Assembly: GCA_020636155.1 (NCBI GenBank)
Contig: JACJYM010000013.1
Location: forward strand, 1-64,000
DNA length: 64,000 bases
Direction: 5' to 3'
Source: Lewinellaceae bacterium
Lineage (GTDB): Bacteria; Bacteroidota; Bacteroidia; Chitinophagales; Saprospiraceae
Numbering within the stretch: position 1 is the stretch's first letter; every line of letters begins with the position of its first letter. A program made the translations under genes and the position numbers. This document shows positions 56,031-64,000 of this stretch, piece by piece. The notes under the pieces were generated by a model, which was not told the DNA's origin, did not search any database, and was given only the letters and a program-made list of their open reading frames with translations.

Positions 56031-56796
56031 ACTAAAAGATTGGCAAAAAAATGCATTACTAATGGCGGCGTTCATCGGTATCATGGGCTTGCTATATCTA
56101 TCGGTTCAGCGAAAAGCCAATGCTCCACTTCAAAGGGTATTGTTTTACATAAAGCCTTTGGATGGAAATCAATATCTGATAAACGAAAATGACATAAAAC
56201 TGAAATTTCGAAATTATCTCGGGTATGAATTGGTCAACCTCAATATCAAGGAATTAAACCTGCAAGAACTTGAAATACTGCTCAACGAAGATGAACGTGT
56301 GAAAAAAGCGGAACTCTTTGTCGATAGCAATGACAGACTTCAAATATGGGTTGTGCAAAGGCAACCTATTGTAAGGGTTATGAGTAAGAGTGGGCAATAT
56401 TATTTGGATGAAGAGGGCGGTGCTATAAAGGTAAATTCCGGACCTTCGATAAGAGTACCATTAGCCACTGGCAATGTGGTTGTTTACGACGAGAAGATGA
56501 TAAAATCTGAAAGCGACAATGCATTGAAAGATTTATATGTCTTGAGTAAAGCGATTCATCAAGATGCTTTCTTAGAATCACTAATCGAACAGATTGATGT
56601 AGGTCGGGAAGATAAGATGATGTTGATACCAAAAATAGGAAGACAGAAATTGAGCATTGGAAGTATAGACAATTTGGAAGATAAATTAGAGAATTTAAAA
56701 ATCATATATAAAGAAGGCTTACCAATCGTAGAATGGAGCCAGTACAGCGTATTGACTTTGGATTATGAAGGTCTGCTTTATGTTGAGAAATTATAG
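56017..56796 (+). CDS. ftsQ: Cell division protein FtsQ
   Basis: This 259-residue bitopic protein has a membrane helix near 13-32 (ALLMAAFIGIMGLLYLSV), a degenerate POTRA segment at about 50-120 (LNIKELNLQELEILLNEDERVKKAELFV, quoted in part) and the FtsQ beta domain, with VVQRQPIVRVMSKSGQYYLDEEG near 107-129 in which RQPIVR is conserved. It links FtsL/FtsB to the divisome. The ATG at 56017 is chosen over an upstream in-frame codon because it gives the usual short cytoplasmic tail. It overlaps murC by 14 bases, implying coupling. Confidence 0.9.
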   Translation: MNSIKLKDWQKNALLMAAFIGIMGLLYLSVQRKANAPLQRVLFYIKPLDGNQYLINENDIKLKFRNYLGYELVNLNIKELNLQELEILLNEDERVKKAELFVDSNDRLQIWVVQRQPIVRVMSKSGQYYLDEEGGAIKVNSGPSIRVPLATGNVVVYDEKMIKSESDNALKDLYVLSKAIHQDAFLESLIEQIDVGREDKMMLIPKIGRQKLSIGSIDNLEDKLENLKIIYKEGLPIVEWSQYSVLTLDYEGLLYVEKL

Positions 56797-56830
56797 TTGT
56801 AATTAATTTTTAATCAAAAATATTTTCATC

Positions 56831-58177
56831 ATGAATGAAAACAACGTACCATACAAAAATATCGCAGTCGCATTAGACATTGGGACTACCAAAGTATGTG
56901 CCATTGCCGGTAGGTTAAATGAATATGGCAAATTGGAGGTGTTGGGTGTAGGTACTGTTAAGTCGGAAGGAGTATCCCGAGGCGTGGTATCCAATATTGA
57001 CAAGACAGTAAGAGCTATCAAGGAAGCAGTGGAGCATGCCGAAAAAAGTGCCCAATGCAAGTTTCGGACAGTTCATGTCGGTATTGCTGGTCAGCACATT
57101 AAGAGCTTGCATCACCACGGCGTTTTCATTAGACCTGACTCTAATACTGAAATCAGCAATGAGGATGTTAACAAGCTCATCAATGATATGCATAAGCTGG
57201 TGTTGCCTCCTGGCGATAAAATTCTTCACGTCATACCGCAGGAATTTACAGTTGATAACGAACAAGATATCGTAGATCCTATCGGAATGAGTGGAGTCAG
57301 GCTTGAGGCCAATTTCCATATCATAACGGGTCAAATATCTGCATCTAAAAACATTATTAAATGTGTCGAAAAAGCGGGACTACAAGTGGCGGATGTGACC
57401 CTTGAGCCCATTGCTTCAGCAAGCGCAGTACTGAGTGACGATGAGAAAGAAGCTGGAGTCGCTTTGGTGGACATTGGCGGTGGCACGACCGATATTACCA
57501 TCTTCAAGGATGGCATCATCAGACATACTGCGGTGATTCCATTTGGTGGCAATGTCATTACGAAAGACATCATCGAGGGCTGTGCGGTACTAAATGAACA
57601 AGCCGAAAAGCTCAAAGTGAGATTTGGTTCGGCATTGGCTGATGAGATTTATGACAATAGGATTATCACAATACAGGGATTCAGAGGTAGAGACCATAAG
57701 GAAGTGTCTGAAAAGAATCTTGCGAGAATAATACAAGCGAGAATCGAAGAAATCTTTGATTATATCCTTTGGGAAGTGAGAAGGTCAGGATTTGAAAAGA
57801 AACTCATCGCCGGAATCGTACTTACTGGAGGTGGTTCTCTATTGAAGCACATTGACTTATTGGCGGAGAATCACACTGGCCTCACTGCGAGAATAGGTGA
57901 ACCCGTAGAGCATCTGGCTCATGGTTACTCTAGCCAATTGGCAAGCCCAATCTATGCCACAGCGGTCGGATTACTCAAATACACAATAGAAAATGGCAAC
58001 TTTGATAGCGAATATGTGGAGTACAAAGCTGAAAAGGAAGTGGTGAATCTTAAGGAGACAGAACCAGTGGCTCAAGATCATGAAAATGAAGAAGCAGAAG
58101 ACAAGCCCAAATGGTACAATAAATTGTACTCGATGACCAAGGAATTTTTTGAGGCTACACCAGATGCCGATTTTTAA
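56831..58177 (+). CDS. ftsA: Cell division protein FtsA
   Basis: This 448-residue actin-like ATPase tethers FtsZ to the membrane. The phosphate-1 loop is ALDIGTTKVCAIAG near 15-28. The 1C subdomain includes GIAGQHIKSLHHHG near 86-99. VALVDIGGGTTDITIFKDG near 213-231 is the second phosphate loop, and GIVLTGGGSLLKHIDLLAE near 331-349 the adenosine motif. A C-terminal amphipathic stretch (KWYNKLYSMTKEFFEATPD) would bind the membrane. ftsZ begins 58 bases downstream. Confidence 0.96.
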   Translation: MNENNVPYKNIAVALDIGTTKVCAIAGRLNEYGKLEVLGVGTVKSEGVSRGVVSNIDKTVRAIKEAVEHAEKSAQCKFRTVHVGIAGQHIKSLHHHGVFIRPDSNTEISNEDVNKLINDMHKLVLPPGDKILHVIPQEFTVDNEQDIVDPIGMSGVRLEANFHIITGQISASKNIIKCVEKAGLQVADVTLEPIASASAVLSDDEKEAGVALVDIGGGTTDITIFKDGIIRHTAVIPFGGNVITKDIIEGCAVLNEQAEKLKVRFGSALADEIYDNRIITIQGFRGRDHKEVSEKNLARIIQARIEEIFDYILWEVRRSGFEKKLIAGIVLTGGGSLLKHIDLLAENHTGLTARIGEPVEHLAHGYSSQLASPIYATAVGLLKYTIENGNFDSEYVEYKAEKEVVNLKETEPVAQDHENEEAEDKPKWYNKLYSMTKEFFEATPDADF

Positions 58178-58235
58178 TTCAACACTTAACTCAATTTGAA
58201 TAATAACATTTACAAACTCATAAAAACAAATTAAA

Positions 58236-59669
58236 ATGTTGTTTGATTTACCAAAAAAAGACGATAACATCATCAAAGTTCTAGGAGTCGGCGGTGGTGG
58301 CGGAAATGCTGTTGCACACATGTTTAATCAAGGTATCACAGGGGTCGATTTTGCGGTCTGTAATACTGATAAGCAAGCCATGGACAAAAATCCTGTGACG
58401 ACCAAAATTATACTTGGACCCAACTTGAAGGAGGGTCGAGGAGCTGGTTCCATTCCAGAGGTTGGCAAACAAGCTTGCATAGAATCTATTGATGAAGTAC
58501 GTAGTTTTTTGAATGATGGTACCAAGATGCTATTTATCACTGCCGGAATGGGTGGTGGAACAGGTACTGGAGCGGCTCCCATCATTGCCAAAGCGGCCAA
58601 AGAAATGGGTATCCTCACGGTAGGCATCGTTACTTTGCCATTCAAATTTGAAGGGCTTAAAAGACAGCGACAGGCCGCAGAAGGGCTTGAAAACCTTAAG
58701 AAGAATGTCGATTCATTTTTGGTAATATCCAATGATAGACTACGAGAAATATATGGAAATCTGAGTCTTACTGGGGCTTTCTCTAAGGCAGATGATATTC
58801 TCACGACAGCGGCAAAGGGGATTGCGGAGATTATCACTGTACCCGGAATTGTCAATGTTGATTTTGAAGACGTAAACACCGTCATGCGGAACAGTGGCGT
58901 GACCATCATGGGCAATGCAGTGAGTGAAGGTGAAGAAAGAGCAAGAAAAGCGATTAGTGCCGCTCTCAATTCTCCATTACTGGAAGACAATGATATCAGA
59001 GGTGCTCAACATATATTACTAAACATTACCTCCGGTACGAAGGAAATGACCATGGACGAAATCGGTGAAATCACGGACTATGTACAAGAAGAGGCGGGAT
59101 TTGGTACTGATTTGATATGGGGTCACTGTACGGATGAGTCTTTGGGTGAAAAGATATCGATTACCTTGATTGCAACCGGATTTAGCGAAGGTTCTGCTCG
59201 GAAAAATCAAACCACTGAAGTTAAGAAAAAAGTATCACTTGAGGAGAACTTTCAATTTTTAGATGAAGAAGTAGCCCCCGATTTTGGATACAGTGATGGC
59301 GACGAAAACCACACCTATGAGTTTGAAGATATTCCGGTGGTTCACCACGAAGAGAGAGAAGTGACCAATATCGAGAGTGACGACATACGTATCAGCAAGA
59401 CCATGCTTCAGTTGAGTGAAGAGAGGAAAAAACATGCTGAAATGGACTCTGCAAGACGGGAATACTTGCGTAAAAACGTCAGTAAACCACTTGACAATCC
59501 TAAGTCTATCATTGACATGGAAAATGTACCGGCATATCGCCGTAGAAATGTAGAACTTGACGAGCTAAAAAAGTCAAGTGGCAGTAAATTGTCAAATCTA
59601 AGTGTCGATTCTGATGAGAATGGTCCTGTATTGAGGAACAATTCCTTCTTATATGACAATGTCGATTAG
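58236..59669 (+). CDS. ftsZ: Cell division GTPase FtsZ
   Basis: This 477-residue tubulin homologue forms the Z-ring. VLGVGGGGGNAVAHMFNQG near 15-33, FAVCNTDKQAM, and the tubulin signature GGGTGTGAAPIIAKAAK near 106-122 bind GTP. The T7 loop NVDFEDVNTVMRNSG near 206-220 is complete. After the core at about 320 there is a long acidic linker of roughly 130 residues, then a short conserved-looking C-terminal end (PVLRNNSFLYDNVD), the usual FtsA-binding position in Bacteroidota. A strong terminator follows after about 135 bases. Confidence 0.97.
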   Translation: MLFDLPKKDDNIIKVLGVGGGGGNAVAHMFNQGITGVDFAVCNTDKQAMDKNPVTTKIILGPNLKEGRGAGSIPEVGKQACIESIDEVRSFLNDGTKMLFITAGMGGGTGTGAAPIIAKAAKEMGILTVGIVTLPFKFEGLKRQRQAAEGLENLKKNVDSFLVISNDRLREIYGNLSLTGAFSKADDILTTAAKGIAEIITVPGIVNVDFEDVNTVMRNSGVTIMGNAVSEGEERARKAISAALNSPLLEDNDIRGAQHILLNITSGTKEMTMDEIGEITDYVQEEAGFGTDLIWGHCTDESLGEKISITLIATGFSEGSARKNQTTEVKKKVSLEENFQFLDEEVAPDFGYSDGDENHTYEFEDIPVVHHEEREVTNIESDDIRISKTMLQLSEERKKHAEMDSARREYLRKNVSKPLDNPKSIIDMENVPAYRRRNVELDELKKSSGSKLSNLSVDSDENGPVLRNNSFLYDNVD

Positions 59670-59805
59670 TTAGAAAAACCAAGCTGAAGATCCAAAAACG
59701 CCGGACATATCAAGTAGAAAACGACTTGGGTCTGGTTGCTAGTCTAAGGATTTTCGTTATTTATTATAAAATTAATCTTAAATATTGAGATTGGTTTATT
59801 GTCTT

Positions 59806-59829
59806 CCCGGGTGCTCGCCCGGGTTTTTT
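59806..59829 (+). terminator. Strong terminator of the division cluster
   Basis: CCCGGG (59806-59811) pairs with CCCGGG (59818-59823) around a 6-base loop, followed directly by six T. It is one of the most GC-rich hairpins in the window. Confidence 0.88.
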
Positions 59830-59938
59830 ATTTTTGGGAGATGTAATTGATACTTAATTTTGATGTCATTCTTTTTTCTGAAATGCACCATTATATTTTT
59901 ATCAAACCAATAAAATCACTTAATTTGTAGTGTAAATA

Positions 59939-62581
59939 ATGCAAATGAGGAATTTAATCGTCTTGGCCTTTTTATTTGCAACTAATTTATTATCGGCGCA
60001 GGACATTATGATGCAGGGCTGGTATTGGGACTATCCAAAAACCACGGATGGACATTCGTGGGTGGACACGATCGATCAAAAAATAACAGAAATGAGTGAG
60101 GCAGGCATCAATCATATATGGTTGCCCCCACTATGCAGAGCAAGTTTCGGGAATTCCAGCAATGGGTATGACCCAAAAGACCTCTATGACTTGGGAGAAT
60201 ATGGATTAGGAGCAACGGGATTTGGAACAAGAGCCCAGCTCGATAATCTAGTGACGAAGGCCAATTCCCTTGGGGTAGAGCTCGTAGCGGATGTCGTATA
60301 TAATCACCGAGATGGAGGAAAAGCCGAAGACAATGGCGCCGTAGAAGGATGGATCGAAAATCACGATTGCACCAAGACCAATGCCGGTGAAAATGCTTTT
60401 CCTTCTGACAGATTTAGATGTTATGTGCCTTTGGGTGGCTCAAGCATGAATGGGGCAGGGGATTATTACATCAAAATACGGTCTCGATCAAAACACCCCA
60501 ATTATTATGACAAACCTTATGTGTTTTATACGCAGACGAATACGGTCGGATATCAGAGCATGCCCTCTCAAGACGAAAACGAATCATCAGGAAATGGAGG
60601 AGGAGACTGTGGACAATCCTTTATCAGTGCTAGCCTTGGTGTTGATGTCAATGCCACGATTGACAATGTCAGTGATTGCTCGGGATGGTGTGGAATTGAT
60701 GAATATAAAATCACATTAACTGCGTCTGACTATGATTCCGCGGGTGATACGCTGTGGATTTACTTGTCCAATGTCAATGGTCAATACAGTGATCACTACA
60801 TTTATGGATTATGGAGTGCTAGCCGCTCTCTGGATATACAGAATGAAGTGAAATATCAGACTTACACGGACTTTAGCAATATGCCATCAGGGCAGGGCAG
60901 CATGAATTATCTCAATTTTAAGCCCAATGGAAACCCCACGAGTCTTAGTGGCGATTGGGATTGGTTGTGGTTTTTTTATGATTATGATCAATTTGTACCG
61001 GACACAAAAACCAAGTTGATAGACTGGACGAAGTGGCTTTGGGACGATGTCGGCATCAGAGGATTGAGAATGGACGCCGTTAAGCATTTTACACCGGAGT
61101 TTGTAGGGGACATGTTGGATGCGATGGATACTGATGGCAAAGACCCAACGATAGTCGTAGGTGAGTTTTATGACAGTAATCCGACCATTTTGGCCAACTG
61201 GATAAATTCCGTAGAAAGCTATATGGATGCGAGCACAATAGCGAATATTAACATTAGAACGTTTGATTTCGCTTTGCGAGAATCCCTAAAAAATGCCAGT
61301 GATGCTTATGGCTATGATGCCAGAAATGTCTTTCAGTCTGGATTGGTTGATGGAGTTTCTGCGAGCCCATTTTCATCGGTCACGTTTCTTAATAATCATG
61401 ACTTTAGAGATGCCGGACAAGCCATACAGAATGAACCTGAATTGGGTTATGCTTATATCCTTACTAACAATACGATCGGGTTGCCATGTATTTTTTATCC
61501 TGATTATTATGGGACGGATCTTCCGGCGATTGCGGGTAGAAAACTGAAATCGGAGATCGATCAACTCCTCACAATTCACAAAAATTATATTTATGGTTCT
61601 ACTCAGATGGATTATATCAATAAGTTTAGTACAGGGTATGATGTACAATATCTATCCGGATTCGCCAATACCAGCTTAATTTATCAATCAAGCAATGGTG
61701 GTGCCAACGGTACACGGGATGTACTCTCGGTCATCAATTATGCAGGAGAGGAACTACATGCTATGATTCAAGTTAATACGGGGAACAATTTTGCGGTTGG
61801 AGACACTTTGTATGATTTGACTGGAAAATCAAAATCGCCAATAACCCTCATTGATGGAAACAGCAAGGTCGAGGTGATTATTCCAGCGAGATCTTATGCC
61901 GTTTTTTCTAATAGTATGGATGGACTGGCTTGTGTAGGGTCTAACAAAATTTATGTCGATTTGAATGCCACAGGATTGAATGATGGAAGCGATTGGGAAA
62001 ATGCCTTTACTCATTTGCAATCGGCCATCGTACTGGCACAAGTATGCACCAATATTGAAGAGATACACATCAAAGAAGGCACTTATTATGCCAATAGTTT
62101 GGGAAACAGAGACCTCGGTTTTTCATTGAATAAAAATTTAAAGATTTATGGTTCATATCCTGCTTCGATATCTAATCCTGTGCTTACAGATCGAGAAATC
62201 GATGCCACACCGACAATTTTGAGTGGCGATATTGGCACATTGGGAGATGATACAGATAATGTCTATCATGTCATTAATGCCTCTAGTATGGCCGGTGCAG
62301 TGTTATTAGATCAGTTGGTCATAAAGGGAGGTCATGCGGATGGTAGTTATGTGACAGACCAACATGGTGCAGGTATTTATAATACGGGTTTGTTAAATTT
62401 GAATCGAGTTTATTTTGATGAAAATAGTGCTACGATGACGTCTGATATTTACAATATCGGGGCTGCTTCAGTGATTAATGCAAGCGACATTAAAGTGATA
62501 AATAGCAATACGAGTGGCACTCAAGTTCATTGTGAGTCAGGCACTGTAAATTGGGATGGATTGAATGTTATTGATAATTAA
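59939..62581 (+). CDS. Secreted GH13 alpha-amylase with C-terminal beta-helix-like domain
   Basis: This 880-residue protein has a signal peptide (cleavage near LSAQ, residue 21) and a GH13 catalytic domain at about 22-655. GH13 motifs are VADVVYNHRDGG near 118-129 (domain B entry), GLRMDAVKHF with nucleophile Asp378, VGEFYD with acid/base Glu409 and FLNNHDFRD with Asp488. A large Cys-containing insert (about 195-300) interrupts the barrel. A C-terminal region from about 665 (IYVDLNATGLNDGSDWENAFTHLQSA) matches the start of Bacteroidota parallel beta-helix (choice-of-anchor Q type) domains. It ends at NVIDN with no visible T9SS or lipid anchor. Confidence 0.88.
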   Translation: MQMRNLIVLAFLFATNLLSAQDIMMQGWYWDYPKTTDGHSWVDTIDQKITEMSEAGINHIWLPPLCRASFGNSSNGYDPKDLYDLGEYGLGATGFGTRAQLDNLVTKANSLGVELVADVVYNHRDGGKAEDNGAVEGWIENHDCTKTNAGENAFPSDRFRCYVPLGGSSMNGAGDYYIKIRSRSKHPNYYDKPYVFYTQTNTVGYQSMPSQDENESSGNGGGDCGQSFISASLGVDVNATIDNVSDCSGWCGIDEYKITLTASDYDSAGDTLWIYLSNVNGQYSDHYIYGLWSASRSLDIQNEVKYQTYTDFSNMPSGQGSMNYLNFKPNGNPTSLSGDWDWLWFFYDYDQFVPDTKTKLIDWTKWLWDDVGIRGLRMDAVKHFTPEFVGDMLDAMDTDGKDPTIVVGEFYDSNPTILANWINSVESYMDASTIANINIRTFDFALRESLKNASDAYGYDARNVFQSGLVDGVSASPFSSVTFLNNHDFRDAGQAIQNEPELGYAYILTNNTIGLPCIFYPDYYGTDLPAIAGRKLKSEIDQLLTIHKNYIYGSTQMDYINKFSTGYDVQYLSGFANTSLIYQSSNGGANGTRDVLSVINYAGEELHAMIQVNTGNNFAVGDTLYDLTGKSKSPITLIDGNSKVEVIIPARSYAVFSNSMDGLACVGSNKIYVDLNATGLNDGSDWENAFTHLQSAIVLAQVCTNIEEIHIKEGTYYANSLGNRDLGFSLNKNLKIYGSYPASISNPVLTDREIDATPTILSGDIGTLGDDTDNVYHVINASSMAGAVLLDQLVIKGGHADGSYVTDQHGAGIYNTGLLNLNRVYFDENSATMTSDIYNIGAASVINASDIKVINSNTSGTQVHCESGTVNWDGLNVIDN

Positions 62582-62598
62582 AGGATAAAATGTGAGTA

Positions 62599-63291
62599 TT
62601 AATGGCACATCACCGGATTATTTAGTGCATCCCAAAAGTTGAGTTCTCGGGGTACTTGCATGATCCAGCCACGGTAAAACATCAGGACACCTAGACCAAT
62701 CATTAGGATAGGGTAAAGTTTGGATACGAGATTTCTGAATTTAAGATTTGCTTTTGATAGACCAAATGTAGTAAGCACCAAAGCAGGCATTGTGCCCAAA
62801 CCGAAAATTGCCATAAACAAGGCACTATACATCACATGACCATAAGCCAGCGCCGCAAAAATGGCAATATATACCAGCCCACATGGTATTAGACCATTAA
62901 AATATCCCAAAAGGGTAGGGTTGATATTGGCACTTTTTTTTATCGCCTTATCTAATAATTGAAATACTCGAGTTCTGATTTTTTTGAAAAAGCCTAGTGA
63001 ATTAATTTTAGAATCGAGATCTATGGAAAAAATTCCCATTAGAATCAAAAATACTCCTAAACTCAACGAGAGTATCTTCTGCATTCCCGCTACATAAAAA
63101 ATACCACCAATGGCACCAAAAACAAACCCTAAGGAAGCATAAGCAAGTATCTTTCCTAGGTGATATTGGATATTAAAAAGTAGATGATTCTTAGTGCTGC
63201 CATTACTGTAAAATGCATAGATCAGAGGACCACACATTCCCACACAATGCAGACTGCCGAAAAAACCTAAGGTAAAAGCGACATACCACAT
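62599..63291 (-). CDS. Sulfite exporter TauE/SafE-like membrane protein of the cco locus
   Basis: This 230-residue protein has six or so membrane helices. The N-terminus GFFGSLHCVGMCGPL carries the CxxxC motif conserved in the CcoG/CcoH-linked TauE/SafE family, and GLIPCGLVY near 135-143 is a repeat-like counterpart. In many Bacteroidota and Proteobacteria such proteins follow ccoG-ccoH and help assemble or supply copper for cbb3 oxidase. The exact role is not established here. It lies 3 bases after the FixH/CcoH-like gene and ends 17 bases from the convergent amylase gene. Confidence 0.86.
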   Translation of the reverse strand: MWYVAFTLGFFGSLHCVGMCGPLIYAFYSNGSTKNHLLFNIQYHLGKILAYASLGFVFGAIGGIFYVAGMQKILSLSLGVFLILMGIFSIDLDSKINSLGFFKKIRTRVFQLLDKAIKKSANINPTLLGYFNGLIPCGLVYIAIFAALAYGHVMYSALFMAIFGLGTMPALVLTTFGLSKANLKFRNLVSKLYPILMIGLGVLMFYRGWIMQVPRELNFWDALNNPVMCH

Positions 63292-63294
63292 TCT

Positions 63295-63726
63295 CTATAA
63301 GAAAATGTCCTTTTCAGCATAATAGGCCTTGTCATTTTCTTTCCAATCAACTTTCACTCTCCACAATCCTTTTTTTAATTTTTGAACGGGGATGTTTGTT
63401 TTACTGGACTGAATATTTACTTGATAATCAAGGCTTTTGTCAGAAGGTCGGTACATGGTGATAAGACCATTTGGATTGACAGATTCATTAAAATCCACCG
63501 CTATGACCCCATCGGCATTCATATATTCTATACTGACATTGTCACTTTTGAGAAAATTCTGTTTTTTATCAAAAGTTTCTTGATAATGGATGTCTTCATC
63601 ATAGTAATCATCACGTACCAAACTGTGATCAACACCAAATGAAAGCCACAAAACTGTCAACATTGAGCCCACGAAAATGATAAAAAACAAGAGTATTCCA
63701 TGACCCCAGTTAAATTTTTTAAACAT
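63295..63726 (-). CDS. ccoH: FixH/CcoH-like cytochrome oxidase assembly protein
   Basis: This 143-residue protein has one membrane helix near residues 8-30 (HGILLFFIIFVGSMLTVLWLSF). VRDDYYDEDIHYQETFDKKQNF near 38-59 (DDYY-x3-I-x-Y core) and a C-terminal Ig-like domain (LKKGLWRVKVDWKENDKAYYAEKD) match the FixH family. It acts in cbb3 oxidase assembly at the inner membrane. Only 9 bases separate it from the ccoG gene and 3 from the TauE/SafE-like gene, a tight operon. Confidence 0.9.
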   Translation of the reverse strand: MFKKFNWGHGILLFFIIFVGSMLTVLWLSFGVDHSLVRDDYYDEDIHYQETFDKKQNFLKSDNVSIEYMNADGVIAVDFNESVNPNGLITMYRPSDKSLDYQVNIQSSKTNIPVQKLKKGLWRVKVDWKENDKAYYAEKDIFL

Positions 63727-63734
63727 CGCGAATA

Positions 63735-64000
63735 TTATTTTATTGGTCCAAAAAATGTACTACTCGTTTCATCCACAATTTGACCATCGTGTAGTACAGA
63801 AATTTCTAAATCCGTTTTTTGACCTTTCAGTTTATCCTTTGGGATTTTAATGAAAAGTACGCCTTCGCTGGTTTGTTTTTTCAGTGTTTTTGCCCCTTCA
63901 CCGACCACTTCAATGAGAGCCCCATCGATATTGGTCACTTTAAAGGTTACTGGATATTCGTCGTCTGTTTTGTTGTTCAGTTTATAATTATACAAGTTGC
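63735..64000 (-). CDS. ccoG: Cytochrome oxidase accessory protein CcoG, C-terminal part (cut by window edge)
   Basis: The frame is open to base 64000 and continues outside. The visible 88 residues hold NLYNYKLNNKTDDEYPVTFKV and an Ig-like domain ending SVLHDGQIVDETSSTFFGP, matching the C-terminal domain of CcoG (RdxA/FixG), whose ferredoxin and membrane parts precede it. Together with ccoH it supports cbb3-type oxidase assembly. The identification rests on the C-terminal domain and gene order. Confidence 0.8.
   Translation of the reverse strand, partial: NLYNYKLNNKTDDEYPVTFKVTNIDGALIEVVGEGAKTLKKQTSEGVLFIKIPKDKLKGQKTDLEISVLHDGQIVDETSSTFFGPIK

Noticed and set aside
58328..58990. 220-codon minus-strand frame inside ftsZ
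   Set aside because: It is antisense to the conserved GTPase core of ftsZ and its sequence is explained by ftsZ codon usage.

Overview
This is a chromosomal window from a Bacteroidota bacterium, most likely of the Saprospiria type. The supporting signs are: T9SS type A sorting domains on secreted proteins; a 1129-residue protein of SprB-like and PKD-like repeats; a dcw cluster without murF or ddl; bacillithiol deacetylase BshB1; a CcoG-CcoH-TauE/SafE cytochrome oxidase assembly block; and many intergenic octamers matching the Bacteroidota -7 element TAnnTTTG instead of a sigma70 -10 box. Shine-Dalgarno sequences are mostly absent and several genes appear to start with TTG. The DNA is AT-rich throughout. 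Nearly everything is housekeeping; I see no prophage, insertion sequence, CRISPR array or defence island.

Region by region. 1-5.1 kb: a truncated MscS channel, a secreted glutaredoxin-like protein, an aldehyde dehydrogenase with a cytochrome-like lipoprotein, bshB1, and a 2-oxo-hexenedioate decarboxylase/hydratase. 5.2-8.3 kb: an AT-rich stretch that I read as one decayed leucine-rich-repeat T9SS protein. Its signal peptide and EF-hand start lie at 8284, and its DUF11-like region and sorting domain lie at 5195-6345. 8.4-19.9 kb: holA, a LysM protein, kdsB, cdd, prmC, a MacB-type permease, an aspartate aminotransferase, an acyl-CoA carboxylase beta subunit, a one-domain asparaginase, a prohibitin and a GH3 enzyme. 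20-24 kb: a small unknown protein, then three lipoprotein genes (two related thioredoxin-like proteins and an EreA/ChaN-like protein) preceded by a possible 38-residue ORF.

24-31 kb: sucA, an orphan sensor kinase, tmk, kynU and a deoxynucleoside kinase. 31-37 kb: a beta-barrel protein, a small HTH-like protein, the giant thioredoxin/adhesin-repeat protein, a PfkB kinase and tRNA-Val(GAC). 37-44 kb: a thioredoxin lipoprotein, dnaA with a promoter and a structured leader, a 5'-nucleotidase split over two genes, an IscA-type protein and NADP isocitrate dehydrogenase.

44.3-59.7 kb is the division and cell-wall cluster, all on the plus strand: mraZ-rsmH-ftsL-pbp/ftsI-murE-mraY-murD-ftsW-murG-murC-ftsQ-ftsA-ftsZ. 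It makes lipid II precursors and the divisome. GTG decamers overlap the proposed mraZ promoter, a hairpin with a T-run lies between murE and mraY, and a strong terminator follows ftsZ. 59.9-64 kb: a GH13 amylase with a beta-helix-like tail, then cbb3 oxidase assembly genes running off the right edge.

The observations most worth checking are the structured dnaA leader, the decayed LRR gene, the thioredoxin-adhesin fusion, the lipoprotein thioredoxin pair with its small upstream ORF, the inverted repeat bracketing the bshB1 promoter, and the murE-mraY attenuator-like hairpin.
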